60,586 nt of DNA from Clostridiales bacterium (lineage in GTDB: Bacteria; Bacillota; Clostridia; Oscillospirales; Oscillospiraceae): NCBI GenBank assembly GCA_014799505.1, contig JAAVHV010000019.1, positions 1-60,586 of the forward strand, in the 5' to 3' direction. The notes under the pieces were generated by a model, which saw nothing but the letters and a program-made list of their open reading frames with translations, had not been told where the DNA came from and did not search any database. A program made the position numbers and the translations under genes. The stretch's first letter is position 1. The number at the start of each line of letters is the position of its first letter. This document shows, in pieces, positions 1 to 7,970 of this stretch.

Positions 1-465
1 CACGCTGACCAGCCGGGAAGCCCGGTCAATGTAAGGCTTCAGCTCCGCCTTGATGTCGGCGGCGGACACCTTCACGTCCGGTTTGGCCACGCCCAGGTCC
101 TTGTAGTCCTTGATGGACGCCTCGGGCTTGACGGTGATGGTGGCTTTAAATGTAAAACCGTCGGCGCTGACGTCCAGTACCTCTAACTGGGGGTAAGCAA
201 CAGGCTGAATGCCTGTCTCCTTCAGCGCCCCCTCATAGGCGTCCGGATAGGCCAGGGAAATGGCGTCCTCATAAAAGATTTCAGCGCCATACATCTTCTC
301 TACCATCTTCCGGGGGGCCTTGCCCTTACGGAAGCCGGGGATATTGATGCGGTTCTTCTGCCGGTTGTACACCTTGTCGATGGCGGCCTGGAACTCGGCT
401 GCTCCGACCTCGATCACCAGTTCAAAGGCGCTGTTTTCTTTTTTCTCGTTGCTCTTGATGTTCAT
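1..465 (-). CDS. tig: Trigger factor, N-terminal part (runs off the window)
   Basis: Ribosome-bound chaperone and peptidyl-prolyl isomerase that shields nascent chains at the exit tunnel. Only the first 155 codons are present; the frame is open to base 1. The protein begins MNIKSNEKKENSAFEL and contains the ribosome-docking signature GFRKGKAP at about residues 44-51, followed by the start of the middle region. The ATG at 463-465 is preceded by TTGGAGGA at good spacing. It is read away from the metallophosphoesterase gene upstream and has its own candidate promoter. Identity rests on the GFRKGKAP signature. Confidence 0.95.
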   Translation of the reverse strand, partial: MNIKSNEKKENSAFELVIEVGAAEFQAAIDKVYNRQKNRINIPGFRKGKAPRKMVEKMYGAEIFYEDAISLAYPDAYEGALKETGIQPVAYPQLEVLDVSADGFTFKATITVKPEASIKDYKDLGVAKPDVKVSAADIKAELKPYIDRASRLVSV

Positions 466-534
466 GGTGTGTTCCTCCAAGCTCGGCCCGTTTCGAAAAA
501 GCTCCCTGGGCCTTCTTTCTAAATAATCCAACCT

Positions 535-563
535 ATTCTATCAGATAGGCGCGGAGATTTCCA
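535..563 (-). promoter_or_regulatory. Candidate sigma-A promoter for tig
   Basis: On the minus strand a TGGAAA-like -35 (558-563) and a TAGAAT -10 (535-540) are separated by 17 bp, about 70 bp before the tig start. Each hexamer has moderate match to consensus, so this is a prediction. Confidence 0.35.
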
Positions 564-575
564 CTGTTTTTTTGC

Positions 576-1265
576 TTAATCCAAAATTTTTTTTGGACGA
601 AATCCGACATAGTCCGCGGACACCAGACGGTAGTCCACCGATCCCTGTATTCCCTCAATGGCCAGCCGGTGGCTGGGCCCATGGAGATGACCATAGCAGC
701 AGACGGTAATGCGGTATTGCTCCAGCAGATCAATGATCTCCTGGCAGCGGTAGCCTCGGTAAAGAGGCGGGTAGTGGAGAAAACACAGCTTCTCCCTCTC
801 CCCCGCCGCCTTCAGCGATGCCTCCAGCCGGATCAGCTCCCGTTTGAACACTTTCTCCCACTGGGGCGCACCGTTTTCTTCAAAAAACCATCCCCGGGTA
901 CCGCACAACGCTACGTCCCCATAAAAAGCGCAGTTGTTGTGCAAGATGTGGAGGCGGCTAAATCCGTTGGCCTGGAAAAAGGCGTTCATCTTGGCGGCGG
1001 TATTCCACCAATAGTCGTGGTTGCCCTTGAGCAGCCACTTTTCCCCCGGCAGCTCATGGTCGAGGAAAGCAAAGTCATCCCGGGCCTCCTCCAAGCTCAT
1101 GCCCCAGGATAGGTCGCCGCACAGCACCACTGTGTCGTTGTCATCCACTTGGGCAAAGCCCTCCCGGAGCTTGTCCACATAGCCTTCCCAGCCGCCGCCG
1201 AACACGTCCATGGGCTTGTCCGCACCCAGGGAAAGGTGGGTATCGCCGATGGCGTAAAGAGCCAT
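576..1265 (-). CDS. Calcineurin-like metallophosphoesterase
   Basis: Predicted cytosolic two-metal phosphoesterase of 229 residues. The family metal-binding motifs occur in order: GDTHL near the N-terminus, GDLSW at about 51, GNHDYWW at about 81, HYPP at about 164 and YGHLHG at about 191. This order defines the calcineurin-like fold; the substrate cannot be read from sequence. The ATG follows AGAGGTGATGGG. It lies 11 bp downstream of thrC and may be co-transcribed with it, but nothing else suggests a shared pathway. Confidence 0.9.
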   Translation of the reverse strand: MALYAIGDTHLSLGADKPMDVFGGGWEGYVDKLREGFAQVDDNDTVVLCGDLSWGMSLEEARDDFAFLDHELPGEKWLLKGNHDYWWNTAAKMNAFFQANGFSRLHILHNNCAFYGDVALCGTRGWFFEENGAPQWEKVFKRELIRLEASLKAAGEREKLCFLHYPPLYRGYRCQEIIDLLEQYRITVCCYGHLHGPSHRLAIEGIQGSVDYRLVSADYVGFRPKKILD

Positions 1266-1276
1266 CCCATCACCTC

Positions 1277-2764
1277 TTACTTCAGAAAGTCCAGTACGCA
1301 GCCCTTCATGGCATCCTTGTCCACTACGTCGTCAAAGCGGCGGCGGCGCTTCTTGAGCCTCGCCAGGGGCGCTGGGGTGGGTACGCCGGTCACTTCAGTG
1401 AGCTGATCCAGGATCTCCAACCCGGACTTGTGCTCCTTCACGCCCAGAGCGTCCAGCACGCTGTCGCAGAACTTGAAGGGGCTGGCAGTGGATACCACCA
1501 CCGTCACTGTGTCGTCCCCGGTCTCCCCCCGGTACTCTTCCAGCACATGGAACGCCACGGCGGTGTGGGGATCGATGAGGTAGTTCCGCTCGTTCCACAT
1601 TTTTGCGATCATGGCCTGGGTCTGCTGGTCATCGCAGCAGCCGGCGCTGAACAGCCGCTTGAGCTTGGTGCGGATGGAGCTGTCCACCCGGTAGCTGCCG
1701 TACTCAGCCAGCTGGGACATATACTCCCGCACCAGCTTATCGTCCCGGCCGGACAGTTCGAAGAGCATCCGCTCCAGGTTGCTGGAGATGAGGATGTCCA
1801 TAGAGGGCGAGATGGTATTATAGAAGGTGCGGTTGCGGTCATAGGAGCCGGTATTGATGAAGTCGGTGAGTACGTTGTTCTGATTTGAGGCACAGATCAG
1901 TTTGTTGATTGGGATACCCATGACCTTGGCGTAATATGCCGCCAGGATATTGCCGAAGTTGCCGGTGGGTACGCACACATTGATGGCCTGGCCCTTGGTG
2001 ATGGCTCCGGCTTTCAGCAGGTCGCAGTAGGCGGAGGCGTAGTACACGATCTGCGGCAGCACCCGGCCCCAGTTGATGGAGTTGGCGGAGGACAGGAAGT
2101 AGCCCCGCTCCGCCAACGTCTCAGCCAGCTCCTCATCGGCAAACAGCTTCTTGACCCCGGACTGCGCATCATCAAAATTACCCACAACGGAGCACACGCC
2201 TACGTTGCCCCCCTCTTGGGTGACCATCTGCAGCTCCTGGATCTCAGACACGCCATCCTTGGGATAAAACACAAGGATCTTGGTCTTATCTACATTGCGG
2301 AATCCTTCCAGAGCAGCTTTGCCGGTGTCGCCGGAGGTGGCCACCAGGATGCACACCGTCTTTTTCTCGTCATTCTTCTCCAAGGATGCGGTGAGCAGAT
2401 GGGGCAGGATCTGAAGCGCCATATCCTTGAACGCACAGGTAGGCCCATGCCACAGCTCCAAGCAGTAGGTGTTGTCGTCCAGCTTGCGGACAGGCGCTAC
2501 ATCCTCATGGGAAAACCTACCTCCGCCATAGGCCTCGGCCGCGTAAGCGGTGAGCTCAGAACCGGAGAAGCCCTCCAAAAAGCTGTTCATGATGTACACT
2601 ACCCGCTGCTGGTAGGACATCTCCTTCATGGTCTCCACGGCGGACACAGGCAGCCGCGGCAGCACCGCCGGGGTCAACAGCCCCCCGTCCGGGGCCAAGC
2701 CCTTGGCGATGGCCTGGGGCGCATTCATACGCAGGTCTTTATTTCTCGTGCTCAAATAATTCAT
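1277..2764 (-). CDS. thrC: Threonine synthase
   Basis: PLP enzyme converting O-phosphohomoserine to threonine, the last step of threonine synthesis. At 495 residues it is the long bacterial form. It starts MNYLSTRNKDLRMNAPQAI, has the PLP-lysine region HGPTCAFKDMAL at about residues 104-115, a catalytic core with ATSGDTGKAA, and the glycine-rich PTGNFGN phosphate-binding loop. Its start codon overlaps the dipeptidase stop (ATGA), implying translational coupling. No homoserine dehydrogenase or kinase is nearby. Confidence 0.95.
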   Translation of the reverse strand: MNYLSTRNKDLRMNAPQAIAKGLAPDGGLLTPAVLPRLPVSAVETMKEMSYQQRVVYIMNSFLEGFSGSELTAYAAEAYGGGRFSHEDVAPVRKLDDNTYCLELWHGPTCAFKDMALQILPHLLTASLEKNDEKKTVCILVATSGDTGKAALEGFRNVDKTKILVFYPKDGVSEIQELQMVTQEGGNVGVCSVVGNFDDAQSGVKKLFADEELAETLAERGYFLSSANSINWGRVLPQIVYYASAYCDLLKAGAITKGQAINVCVPTGNFGNILAAYYAKVMGIPINKLICASNQNNVLTDFINTGSYDRNRTFYNTISPSMDILISSNLERMLFELSGRDDKLVREYMSQLAEYGSYRVDSSIRTKLKRLFSAGCCDDQQTQAMIAKMWNERNYLIDPHTAVAFHVLEEYRGETGDDTVTVVVSTASPFKFCDSVLDALGVKEHKSGLEILDQLTEVTGVPTPAPLARLKKRRRRFDDVVDKDAMKGCVLDFLK

Positions 2765-3705
2765 CGTTGACTCACTACTCTCATTAAATTGTTATAAAAC
2801 AAGTCGCGTACGACTGTTTCATCATAACCATGGCACAGCAGATACTCATAAAAGCAGCTCAGCTTGTCAATGGACGGCAGAGCGTCGATGGTGTCACAGC
2901 CGTCCCAGTCGCCCCCCAGAGCCACACAGGCCTCGCCGCCCAGCTCCAGGATGTGATCAAAATGGGCTCGCAGCATATCCAAGTCCCGGCTGCCTCCCAC
3001 AAAGTCCCGATAGAAGTTGAGGCCGATCACACCCTGATTCCCTATTATCGCAGTTATTTGCTCATCCGTCAAGTTCCTTGTGTGATTCCACACAGATTTT
3101 GCGTTGGAGTGGCTGGCGATAATGGGCCGCCGGGCCATTTCGACCACATCCCAGAACCCCGCCTCGGACAGATGGGACACGTCTACCAGGATATGCAGCT
3201 TCTCCATTTTTTCCACAAACTGCCGCCCAATTGTGGACAATCCACGCTCCGGCTGCTCACGGGAGGAGCCGGACAGGGCGTTTGCGTGGTTCCAGGTCAG
3301 GTTGATGGCGATAACGCCCTCCGCCGCCGCTCCCTCCAACCGGGCCGGGTCACAGCCCAGCAGCTCCGCCCCCTCCACGGTCAGGAAGGCCGCCGCCTTC
3401 CCCTGGCAATGGGCCCGCTCCACGTCCCGAGCCGTGCGGCACTGGACGATTTTGTCCGCGTTGCGCGTCATCTGCTCCTTAAAACAGCGTAAAAGCGCGT
3501 GATAGGCCAGCTCTACCGAATCTTTTCCGGGAGGATATCCGGTAAAGCCGTCCGCAGTCCACAGGGCAAAAAACTGGCAGTACCGGGCAAAGCACGCCGT
3601 CCGTTCCAGCGAAATCATCCCGGAGTTGTATCCCAGGCCCTCATACTCCCGCCAGCAGCGGGAGATGGTATCACAGTGGGCGTCAAAAACTGAAATAGGC
3701 TTCAT
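2761..3705 (-). CDS. Membrane dipeptidase family protein (peptidase M19)
   Basis: Zinc dipeptidase of the renal dipeptidase family, 314 residues. Metal ligands typical of M19 are visible: the N-terminal DAHCD motif, VEGAE at about 121, SHLSE and SHSN near the middle, and LGGDWDG at about 263. There is no signal peptide, so it is probably cytoplasmic, hydrolysing dipeptides; family members can act on D-amino-acid-containing substrates. I chose the ATG at 3703-3705, preceded by GGGGTG at six bases, over a GTG three codons upstream. It overlaps thrC by four bases. Confidence 0.88.
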   Translation of the reverse strand: MKPISVFDAHCDTISRCWREYEGLGYNSGMISLERTACFARYCQFFALWTADGFTGYPPGKDSVELAYHALLRCFKEQMTRNADKIVQCRTARDVERAHCQGKAAAFLTVEGAELLGCDPARLEGAAAEGVIAINLTWNHANALSGSSREQPERGLSTIGRQFVEKMEKLHILVDVSHLSEAGFWDVVEMARRPIIASHSNAKSVWNHTRNLTDEQITAIIGNQGVIGLNFYRDFVGGSRDLDMLRAHFDHILELGGEACVALGGDWDGCDTIDALPSIDKLSCFYEYLLCHGYDETVVRDLFYNNLMRVVSQR

Positions 3706-3718
3706 GGCCGTCACCCCA

Positions 3719-4090
3719 TTAAAAAGCGTTCTCTATATAATATATGTCCGGCCCTTCTGTGTGAATCCCCTGAGGCGCGTATACCTCCGCCACATCAAAC
3801 CGTGGCTGGAGCTCCGTGGGATGACCCATTAAGTAAAACTGGGCGGCGGCGCGCAGCTTGCGCTGCTTGGACGGGGTCACCGCCTCGCAGGCGGATCCAA
3901 ATTGATCGTTTTTTCGCAGTTTGACCTCCACAAAAGCCAGATATCGTTCATTTTTTGCCACAATGTCCAACTCACCCATGCGGCAGCGGAAGTTGCGCGC
4001 CACAATAGCCCAGCCTTCGCGCCGCAGCCTTTCCGCCACCTGCTCCTCGCCCCACTGGCCCAGCAAACGGGCCTGCCCGCCGCCGCTCAC
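3719..4090 (-). CDS. YraN/UPF0102 family protein (endonuclease-like fold)
   Basis: Small protein of 123 residues with the UPF0102 signature: G-x-W-G-E-x-x-A near the N-terminus, then GELDIVA and FVEVK, the D...ExK arrangement of restriction-endonuclease-like folds. Biochemical role not established; the gene commonly sits beside rnhB, as here. I place the start at a GTG overlapping the rnhB stop as GTGA. A longer reading up to base 4126 exists but would overlap rnhB by 40 bases and adds residues atypical of the family. Confidence 0.85.
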   Translation of the reverse strand: MSGGGQARLLGQWGEEQVAERLRREGWAIVARNFRCRMGELDIVAKNERYLAFVEVKLRKNDQFGSACEAVTPSKQRKLRAAAQFYLMGHPTELQPRFDVAEVYAPQGIHTEGPDIYYIENAF

Positions 4091-4692
4091 AGATTTTTCA
4101 GAAAGGTGCGGCGGTGGATGGGACACGGCCCAAATTCCCGCAGCAGCTCATAGTGGCGCTTTGTGGGGTAACCCTTGTGGCGCTCAAACTCATATTGGGG
4201 ATAGAGCACCGCCATCTCCCTCATGTATCGATCCCGGCTGACCTTGGCCAAAATGGACGCCGCGGCGACAGAAACCGACAAGTTATCTCCCTTTACAACG
4301 AGCTTGTGATCAATCGCAATGGCGCATTTGCTGCCATGATCTCGGTTGCCGTCAATCAGGGCATAATCCGCTTTGGGTATCAAAGCGTCGATGGCCAGCT
4401 GCATAGCCTTGATCCGGCTGTTCAGAATGTCGATCTTATCGATCTCCGCTGGCTCTATCCATGCCACGGCCCAGGCCGCTGCCTGTTCCTTGATTTGGTC
4501 AAACAGTACCTCCCGGCGCTTTTCCGTCACCTGTTTGGAGTCGTTGAGATAGGGAAGCTCCAGCCCCTCGGGCAGAATGACCGCCGCCGCGTACACCCGG
4601 CCAGCCAGCGGCCCGACGCCCGCCTCATCGCATCCGCACACAGCGCCGCAGCCCTGTGCCATGGCCGAGTGCTCCAGATCCCAGCTGGGCAT
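4087..4692 (-). CDS. rnhB: Ribonuclease HII
   Basis: Removes RNA from RNA-DNA hybrids and misincorporated ribonucleotides. The product has 201 residues. The catalytic N-terminal motif GCDEAGVGPLAG, the LNDSKQVTEKRRE segment, and VSVAAASILAKVSRDR with its conserved residues are all present. I chose the ATG at 4690-4692, preceded by AAGGGGAGAG and lying just after the rbgA stop, rather than the reading from 4770 that would intrude 59 bases into rbgA. The order rplS-rbgA-rnhB-yraN is widely conserved in Firmicutes. Confidence 0.94.
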   Translation of the reverse strand: MPSWDLEHSAMAQGCGAVCGCDEAGVGPLAGRVYAAAVILPEGLELPYLNDSKQVTEKRREVLFDQIKEQAAAWAVAWIEPAEIDKIDILNSRIKAMQLAIDALIPKADYALIDGNRDHGSKCAIAIDHKLVVKGDNLSVSVAAASILAKVSRDRYMREMAVLYPQYEFERHKGYPTKRHYELLREFGPCPIHRRTFLKNL

Positions 4693-4711
4693 GGTGTCTC
4701 TCCCCTTCCCT

Positions 4712-5566
4712 CTACAGATCCTCCGGCGCTTCCAGTGTAAAGCGTCCAAGCTTTCCACCCCGGAACTCATCTAAAAGTACCTTTGCCATCCGCTCTGTGT
4801 CTACCTCGCCGCCGGAAATCAACATTCCCCGTTTCCGGGCGCCCTGCTCCAGAAGCTCCCAGCCCTGGAGCCCATCCAGTTGCATTAGCTTATACCGCTC
4901 CCGCAACGCCGTGGGGTAGCGATCCCGCAGCAGCTCCAGCAAAGCGCAGGCCAAAGCCTCCATATCCGTTATCTCATCCTTCACCGCGCCGGTAAACGCC
5001 AAATGCAGGCCGGTGATTTCATCCTCAAACTTGGGCCACAGGATGCCCGGCGTGTCCAGCAGCTCCAGGCCGTTGTCCACGCCTACCCACTGCTTGCCCC
5101 GGGTGACGCCCGGGCGGTCGCTGGCTTTGGCGGATTTGCGTTTTGCCACCTTATTGATAAAAGTGGACTTGCCCACGTTGGGCACCCCCACCACCATGGC
5201 CCGGATTGGGCGTCCCACCTGGCCTTTGGCCTTCCATGCGGCCAGCTTGTCCTTTAAAACGCTTTTCGCGGCGGCGGAGAACTGCCCCACTCCCTTGCCG
5301 CTTTTGGCGTCTGTTTCCAGTACGCCATAGCCCTTTGCTTTGAACCAAGCGATCCAGTGGGCCGTCATGGCAGGATCTGCCTGATCCGCCCGGTTGAACA
5401 CAATCAGCCGGGACCGGTTCCCCACAATAGCGTCGATGTCCGGGTTGCGGCTGGATATGGGGATACGGGCGTCCACCACCTCGGCCACCAGATCCACCAG
5501 CTTTACGTCCTCTTCCATCTGACGCCTGGTCTTGGTCATATGTCCGGGGTACCACTGGATATTCAT
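4712..5566 (-). CDS. rbgA: Ribosome biogenesis GTPase YlqF/RbgA
   Basis: GTPase needed for late assembly of the 50S subunit. The 284-residue protein shows circular permutation of GTPase motifs: the G4-type segment VFNRADQAD (about 56-64) precedes the P-loop GVPNVGKSTF (about 127-136), which precedes DTPGILWP (about 172-179). This order identifies the YlqF/MTG1 family. It opens MNIQWYPGHMTKTRRQM, a hallmark start. A GGAGG site lies upstream. A candidate promoter lies in the 222-bp gap after rplS, so it can be expressed apart from L19. Confidence 0.95.
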   Translation of the reverse strand: MNIQWYPGHMTKTRRQMEEDVKLVDLVAEVVDARIPISSRNPDIDAIVGNRSRLIVFNRADQADPAMTAHWIAWFKAKGYGVLETDAKSGKGVGQFSAAAKSVLKDKLAAWKAKGQVGRPIRAMVVGVPNVGKSTFINKVAKRKSAKASDRPGVTRGKQWVGVDNGLELLDTPGILWPKFEDEITGLHLAFTGAVKDEITDMEALACALLELLRDRYPTALRERYKLMQLDGLQGWELLEQGARKRGMLISGGEVDTERMAKVLLDEFRGGKLGRFTLEAPEDL

Positions 5567-5618
5567 TGGGCCGTCCTCCCTTTTATAAGGCGCAGTTTCA
5601 CAAGAACACAGTTATTTT

Positions 5619-5648
5619 ATAATCAAACAGCTTGAATTTCATAGTCAA
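5619..5648 (-). promoter_or_regulatory. Candidate promoter for rbgA-rnhB-yraN
   Basis: Minus-strand TTGACT (5643-5648) and GATTAT (5619-5624) with an 18-bp spacer, between the rplS terminator and rbgA. The -35 is good and the -10 only moderate. Confidence 0.4.
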
Positions 5649-5744
5649 ATATAACGTGTTTCACACATAAGCGGGCTTTGCCACTTTTCAAGTTATTTAA
5701 CTATATCACAAAAAGTCAGGTAAGTCCACCTTTTCTCCGACTTG

Positions 5745-5782
5745 CAATAAAAAAGGAGCGGTCACCCGCTCCTTTTTTATTG
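5745..5782 (-). terminator. Intrinsic terminator after rplS
   Basis: A perfect 17-bp inverted repeat (5745-5761 and 5766-5782) with a four-base loop, a GC core and a T-rich arm on both strands. It begins a few bases past the rplS stop. The symmetric T/A arms mean it could work in both directions. Confidence 0.9.
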
Positions 5783-5788
5783 CGCTTC

Positions 5789-6130
5789 TTACAAATCCTC
5801 TTTGACCTTAGCGGCCTTGCCCACGCGGTCACGCAGATAGTACAGCTTGGCCCGGCGGACTTTGCCCCGACGAACGGTTTCAACCTTCTCAATGGTGGGG
5901 GCGTGCAGGGGGAACACCTTCTCCACGCCAACGCCGTAAGAGATGCGGCGCACGGTGAAGCTCTCCTCAACGCCGCCGTGCTTCTTGGCAATGACGGTAC
6001 CCTCGAACACCTGGATACGCTCGCGGCTGCCCTCCTTGACCCGGATGTGAACCCGGACAGTGTCGCCCACGCTGACGGAAGGAACTTCGTCCTTCATGTA
6101 CTTCTCGCTGAATTGCTTAAGCAGTTCCAT
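5789..6130 (-). CDS. rplS: 50S ribosomal protein L19
   Basis: Large-subunit protein at the 30S-50S interface; 113 residues, normal length. Characteristic segments include [19 protein letters not shown] near the start, the [16 protein letters not shown] core, and the C-terminal [17 protein letters not shown]. The ATG follows AGGAGG. It has its own promoter and terminator here and is monocistronic, unlike the common rpsP-rimM-trmD-rplS arrangement. Confidence 0.97.
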   Translation of the reverse strand: MELLKQFSEKYMKDEVPSVSVGDTVRVHIRVKEGSRERIQVFEGTVIAKKHGGVEESFTVRRISYGVGVEKVFPLHAPTIEKVETVRRGKVRRAKLYYLRDRVGKAAKVKEDL

Positions 6131-6210
6131 TTGTATTTTCCTCCTATTTTCAGGCGTTCATGCGTCTAAGCCAATGACCGCGCAGAGGATCGCCCTTTTC
6201 AGACTTAGGT

Positions 6211-6239
6211 AGTCTACCACAAGCGCAGGGAATTTGCAA
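6211..6239 (-). promoter_or_regulatory. Promoter for rplS
   Basis: Minus-strand TTGCAA (6234-6239) and TAGACT (6211-6216) with an exact 17-bp spacer, leaving a leader of roughly 75 nt before the rplS ATG. Confidence 0.55.
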
Positions 6240-6266
6240 GAACTTTTTTCAACTTTCTGGGAAATT

Positions 6267-6839
6267 TTATACTCCCTCCCTGCCGCGGCGCAGTACTCCG
6301 GCCAGAAGCCACAGGGCGGTGAGAAGTAAGGTTGCATTGGCATAGTGGATCGCGCACACTGTGCCCACCCCCACCAATGCGCCCACCAAACAACCAGACA
6401 CGGCCGTCATCAGCCGCTCCGCCCAGTCCGGATCCAGCCGTCCGGCCAGCAGGCCGTATACGACCCGTCCCCCGTCCAGCGGCAGGACAGGCAGCAGATT
6501 GAACACACCCACCGCCAACGTGAGCACTGCCGCCAGCTGCCAGCCCATGGCAAGGGCTATGGCTCCAAACAGCAGATTGACTGCCGGCCCTGCCAACGCC
6601 ACTAAGCTGTCCTGACCGTAGCTTAACGGCTCATGATAATCCAAACGCATTTCCGCTCCAACGATTGTAAAGGATATCTCCGTTACAGATCCTCCAAAGA
6701 GGGCGGCGGCAGCTATATGCCCCAGTTCATGCAGAACACAGGCCAGCAGCCCCCAGGGAAGCAGTCCAACCCCCTCATCCAGCCAGAACAACAGCCCCAG
6801 TATCAGCAGGAAGCCAGGGCTCACCTTCACCCGCGGCAT
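6267..6839 (-). CDS. Site-2 protease, SpoIVFB-like (M50)
   Basis: Intramembrane zinc metalloprotease of about 190 residues with several hydrophobic helices. The zinc motif HELGHIAAA lies in an early helix and the second signature NLLPVLPLDGGRV in a later one. It lies directly downstream of an M23 protein with one N-terminal membrane segment, the same pairing as SpoIVFA-SpoIVFB, which processes pro-sigma-K in Bacillus. I chose the ATG one base after the upstream stop; starts 6 or 18 codons earlier are possible but lack clear ribosome sites. The sigma-K substrate role is inference from context. Confidence 0.8.
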   Translation of the reverse strand: MPRVKVSPGFLLILGLLFWLDEGVGLLPWGLLACVLHELGHIAAAALFGGSVTEISFTIVGAEMRLDYHEPLSYGQDSLVALAGPAVNLLFGAIALAMGWQLAAVLTLAVGVFNLLPVLPLDGGRVVYGLLAGRLDPDWAERLMTAVSGCLVGALVGVGTVCAIHYANATLLLTALWLLAGVLRRGREGV

Positions 6840-6840
6840 C

Positions 6841-7848
6841 TCATGATAAGTCCACATAATATGCCGGATCCAGTCGGATGTTGTCTTTTTCAATGGTCAG
6901 ATGAAGATGAGGGCCGGTGGCGTTGCCCGTCTGACCCACCAGCGCAACCGTCTGGCCACAGGTCACCTGATCCCCCTTATGAACCAAGAGTTTACTGCAA
7001 TGGGCATAGAAGGTGCTGACATTGTTATCATGATTGATCTTTAAATAGTTGCCGAACTCGTCGCTGGTTCCGATATATTCCACCACACCATCGGCAAAGG
7101 CTCCGATTTCGGTACCCTCTGCCGCACCGATATCCAGCGCAAGATGAAATTCGTTGGTACCGCTGATCGGGTGATCCCGATAGCCAAAGCCGGACGTTGC
7201 CGTTCCAGACACAGGTACTACAGTCTCGCTGAGACCCAGTTCATAGAACGCAAAGCTCACATTTCGGGGCAGTTTTATACCGTCATTGGTGTATTCCTGG
7301 GCCATTGCCGTCACCATAGCGGGCTCACTAGGCTCCGGCTCGCTGGATTCCGGTTCACTGGGAACCGGTTCATCTACGATTGGCTCGTCCCTTTTTTGCG
7401 GAACGCTGATCCCGGCAAATATGCCGTGCTTATTCCAATAAGCCAATCCACCGCCTGGCAGCTGGCTCATCAGAATCACAGATTGAGTTTGCTCAAATGG
7501 GGTCGAATGAGGCGGTCCTTCTTCCTGCACCTCGCCGCCCAGCAGCTCTACACACAGCATCTCCAACGCCCCTTGTAGCGGTTTCCCTTGGGATAGGGCG
7601 GAGCCAAACTGCTGGAACACCGCCTTAAAATCCACATTAGCGGCCACGGCGGTTTTCCACAGCTCCAGCTGCGCGGGGAACACGCCCCGGCCAATGTATA
7701 CCAGCAGAAACAAAACCAGGCTGACCATCAGTTGAATGAGCCTGCGCCGATCCCCTTCCGCTCCACTGTTCTGAGCAGGGCGCCTCCTTGTTCTCTGTGC
7801 AGGCCTCCGCCCTCTGCTCTTTGTAACGTACCTGGATGCCCCGTCCAC
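6841..7848 (-). CDS. M23 peptidase-domain membrane protein, SpoIVFA-like
   Basis: About 335 residues: a basic N-terminus, a single membrane helix (LVLFLLVYIG), a variable region with Glu/Pro/Ser repeats (EPESSEPEPSEP), and a C-terminal LytM domain with GYRDHPISGTNEFHLALDIG and GPHLHLTIE. The LytM zinc ligands appear largely kept (H in the FHLALD region, HLH), so it may be catalytic or only structural as in SpoIVFA. The start is a GTG preceded by AAGGAGGG at seven bases; reading from 7869 would place the ribosome site inside the gene. A sigma-E-like promoter lies upstream. Confidence 0.8.
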   Translation of the reverse strand: MDGASRYVTKSRGRRPAQRTRRRPAQNSGAEGDRRRLIQLMVSLVLFLLVYIGRGVFPAQLELWKTAVAANVDFKAVFQQFGSALSQGKPLQGALEMLCVELLGGEVQEEGPPHSTPFEQTQSVILMSQLPGGGLAYWNKHGIFAGISVPQKRDEPIVDEPVPSEPESSEPEPSEPAMVTAMAQEYTNDGIKLPRNVSFAFYELGLSETVVPVSGTATSGFGYRDHPISGTNEFHLALDIGAAEGTEIGAFADGVVEYIGTSDEFGNYLKINHDNNVSTFYAHCSKLLVHKGDQVTCGQTVALVGQTGNATGPHLHLTIEKDNIRLDPAYYVDLS

Positions 7849-7881
7849 ACGTACTCCCTCCTTGTCCACACAGTCTGGAAT

Positions 7882-7910
7882 ACTGTATGTTCGGGAGCAG
7901 GGTTTTATGC
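7882..7910 (-). promoter_or_regulatory. Predicted sigma-E promoter of the SpoIVFA/FB-like operon
   Basis: On the minus strand GCATAAAA (7903-7910) and CATACAGT (7882-7889) are 13 bp apart, closely matching the Bacillus sigma-E pattern (-35 GHATA type, -10 CATACAnT). The -10 ends 33 bp before the GTG start. In Bacillus the spoIVF operon is a sigma-E target. Confidence 0.5.
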
Positions 7911-7970
7911 AAACCGATGGCTCAGATATATAAGGCCAGCCCTATATGGGGCGAGCCTTCAGCCGAAGCG

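Noticed and set aside
6131-6210. Possible L19 leader autoregulatory RNA before rplS
   Set aside because: The leader is long enough, but I could not draw a convincing conserved fold by eye, so it is not called.
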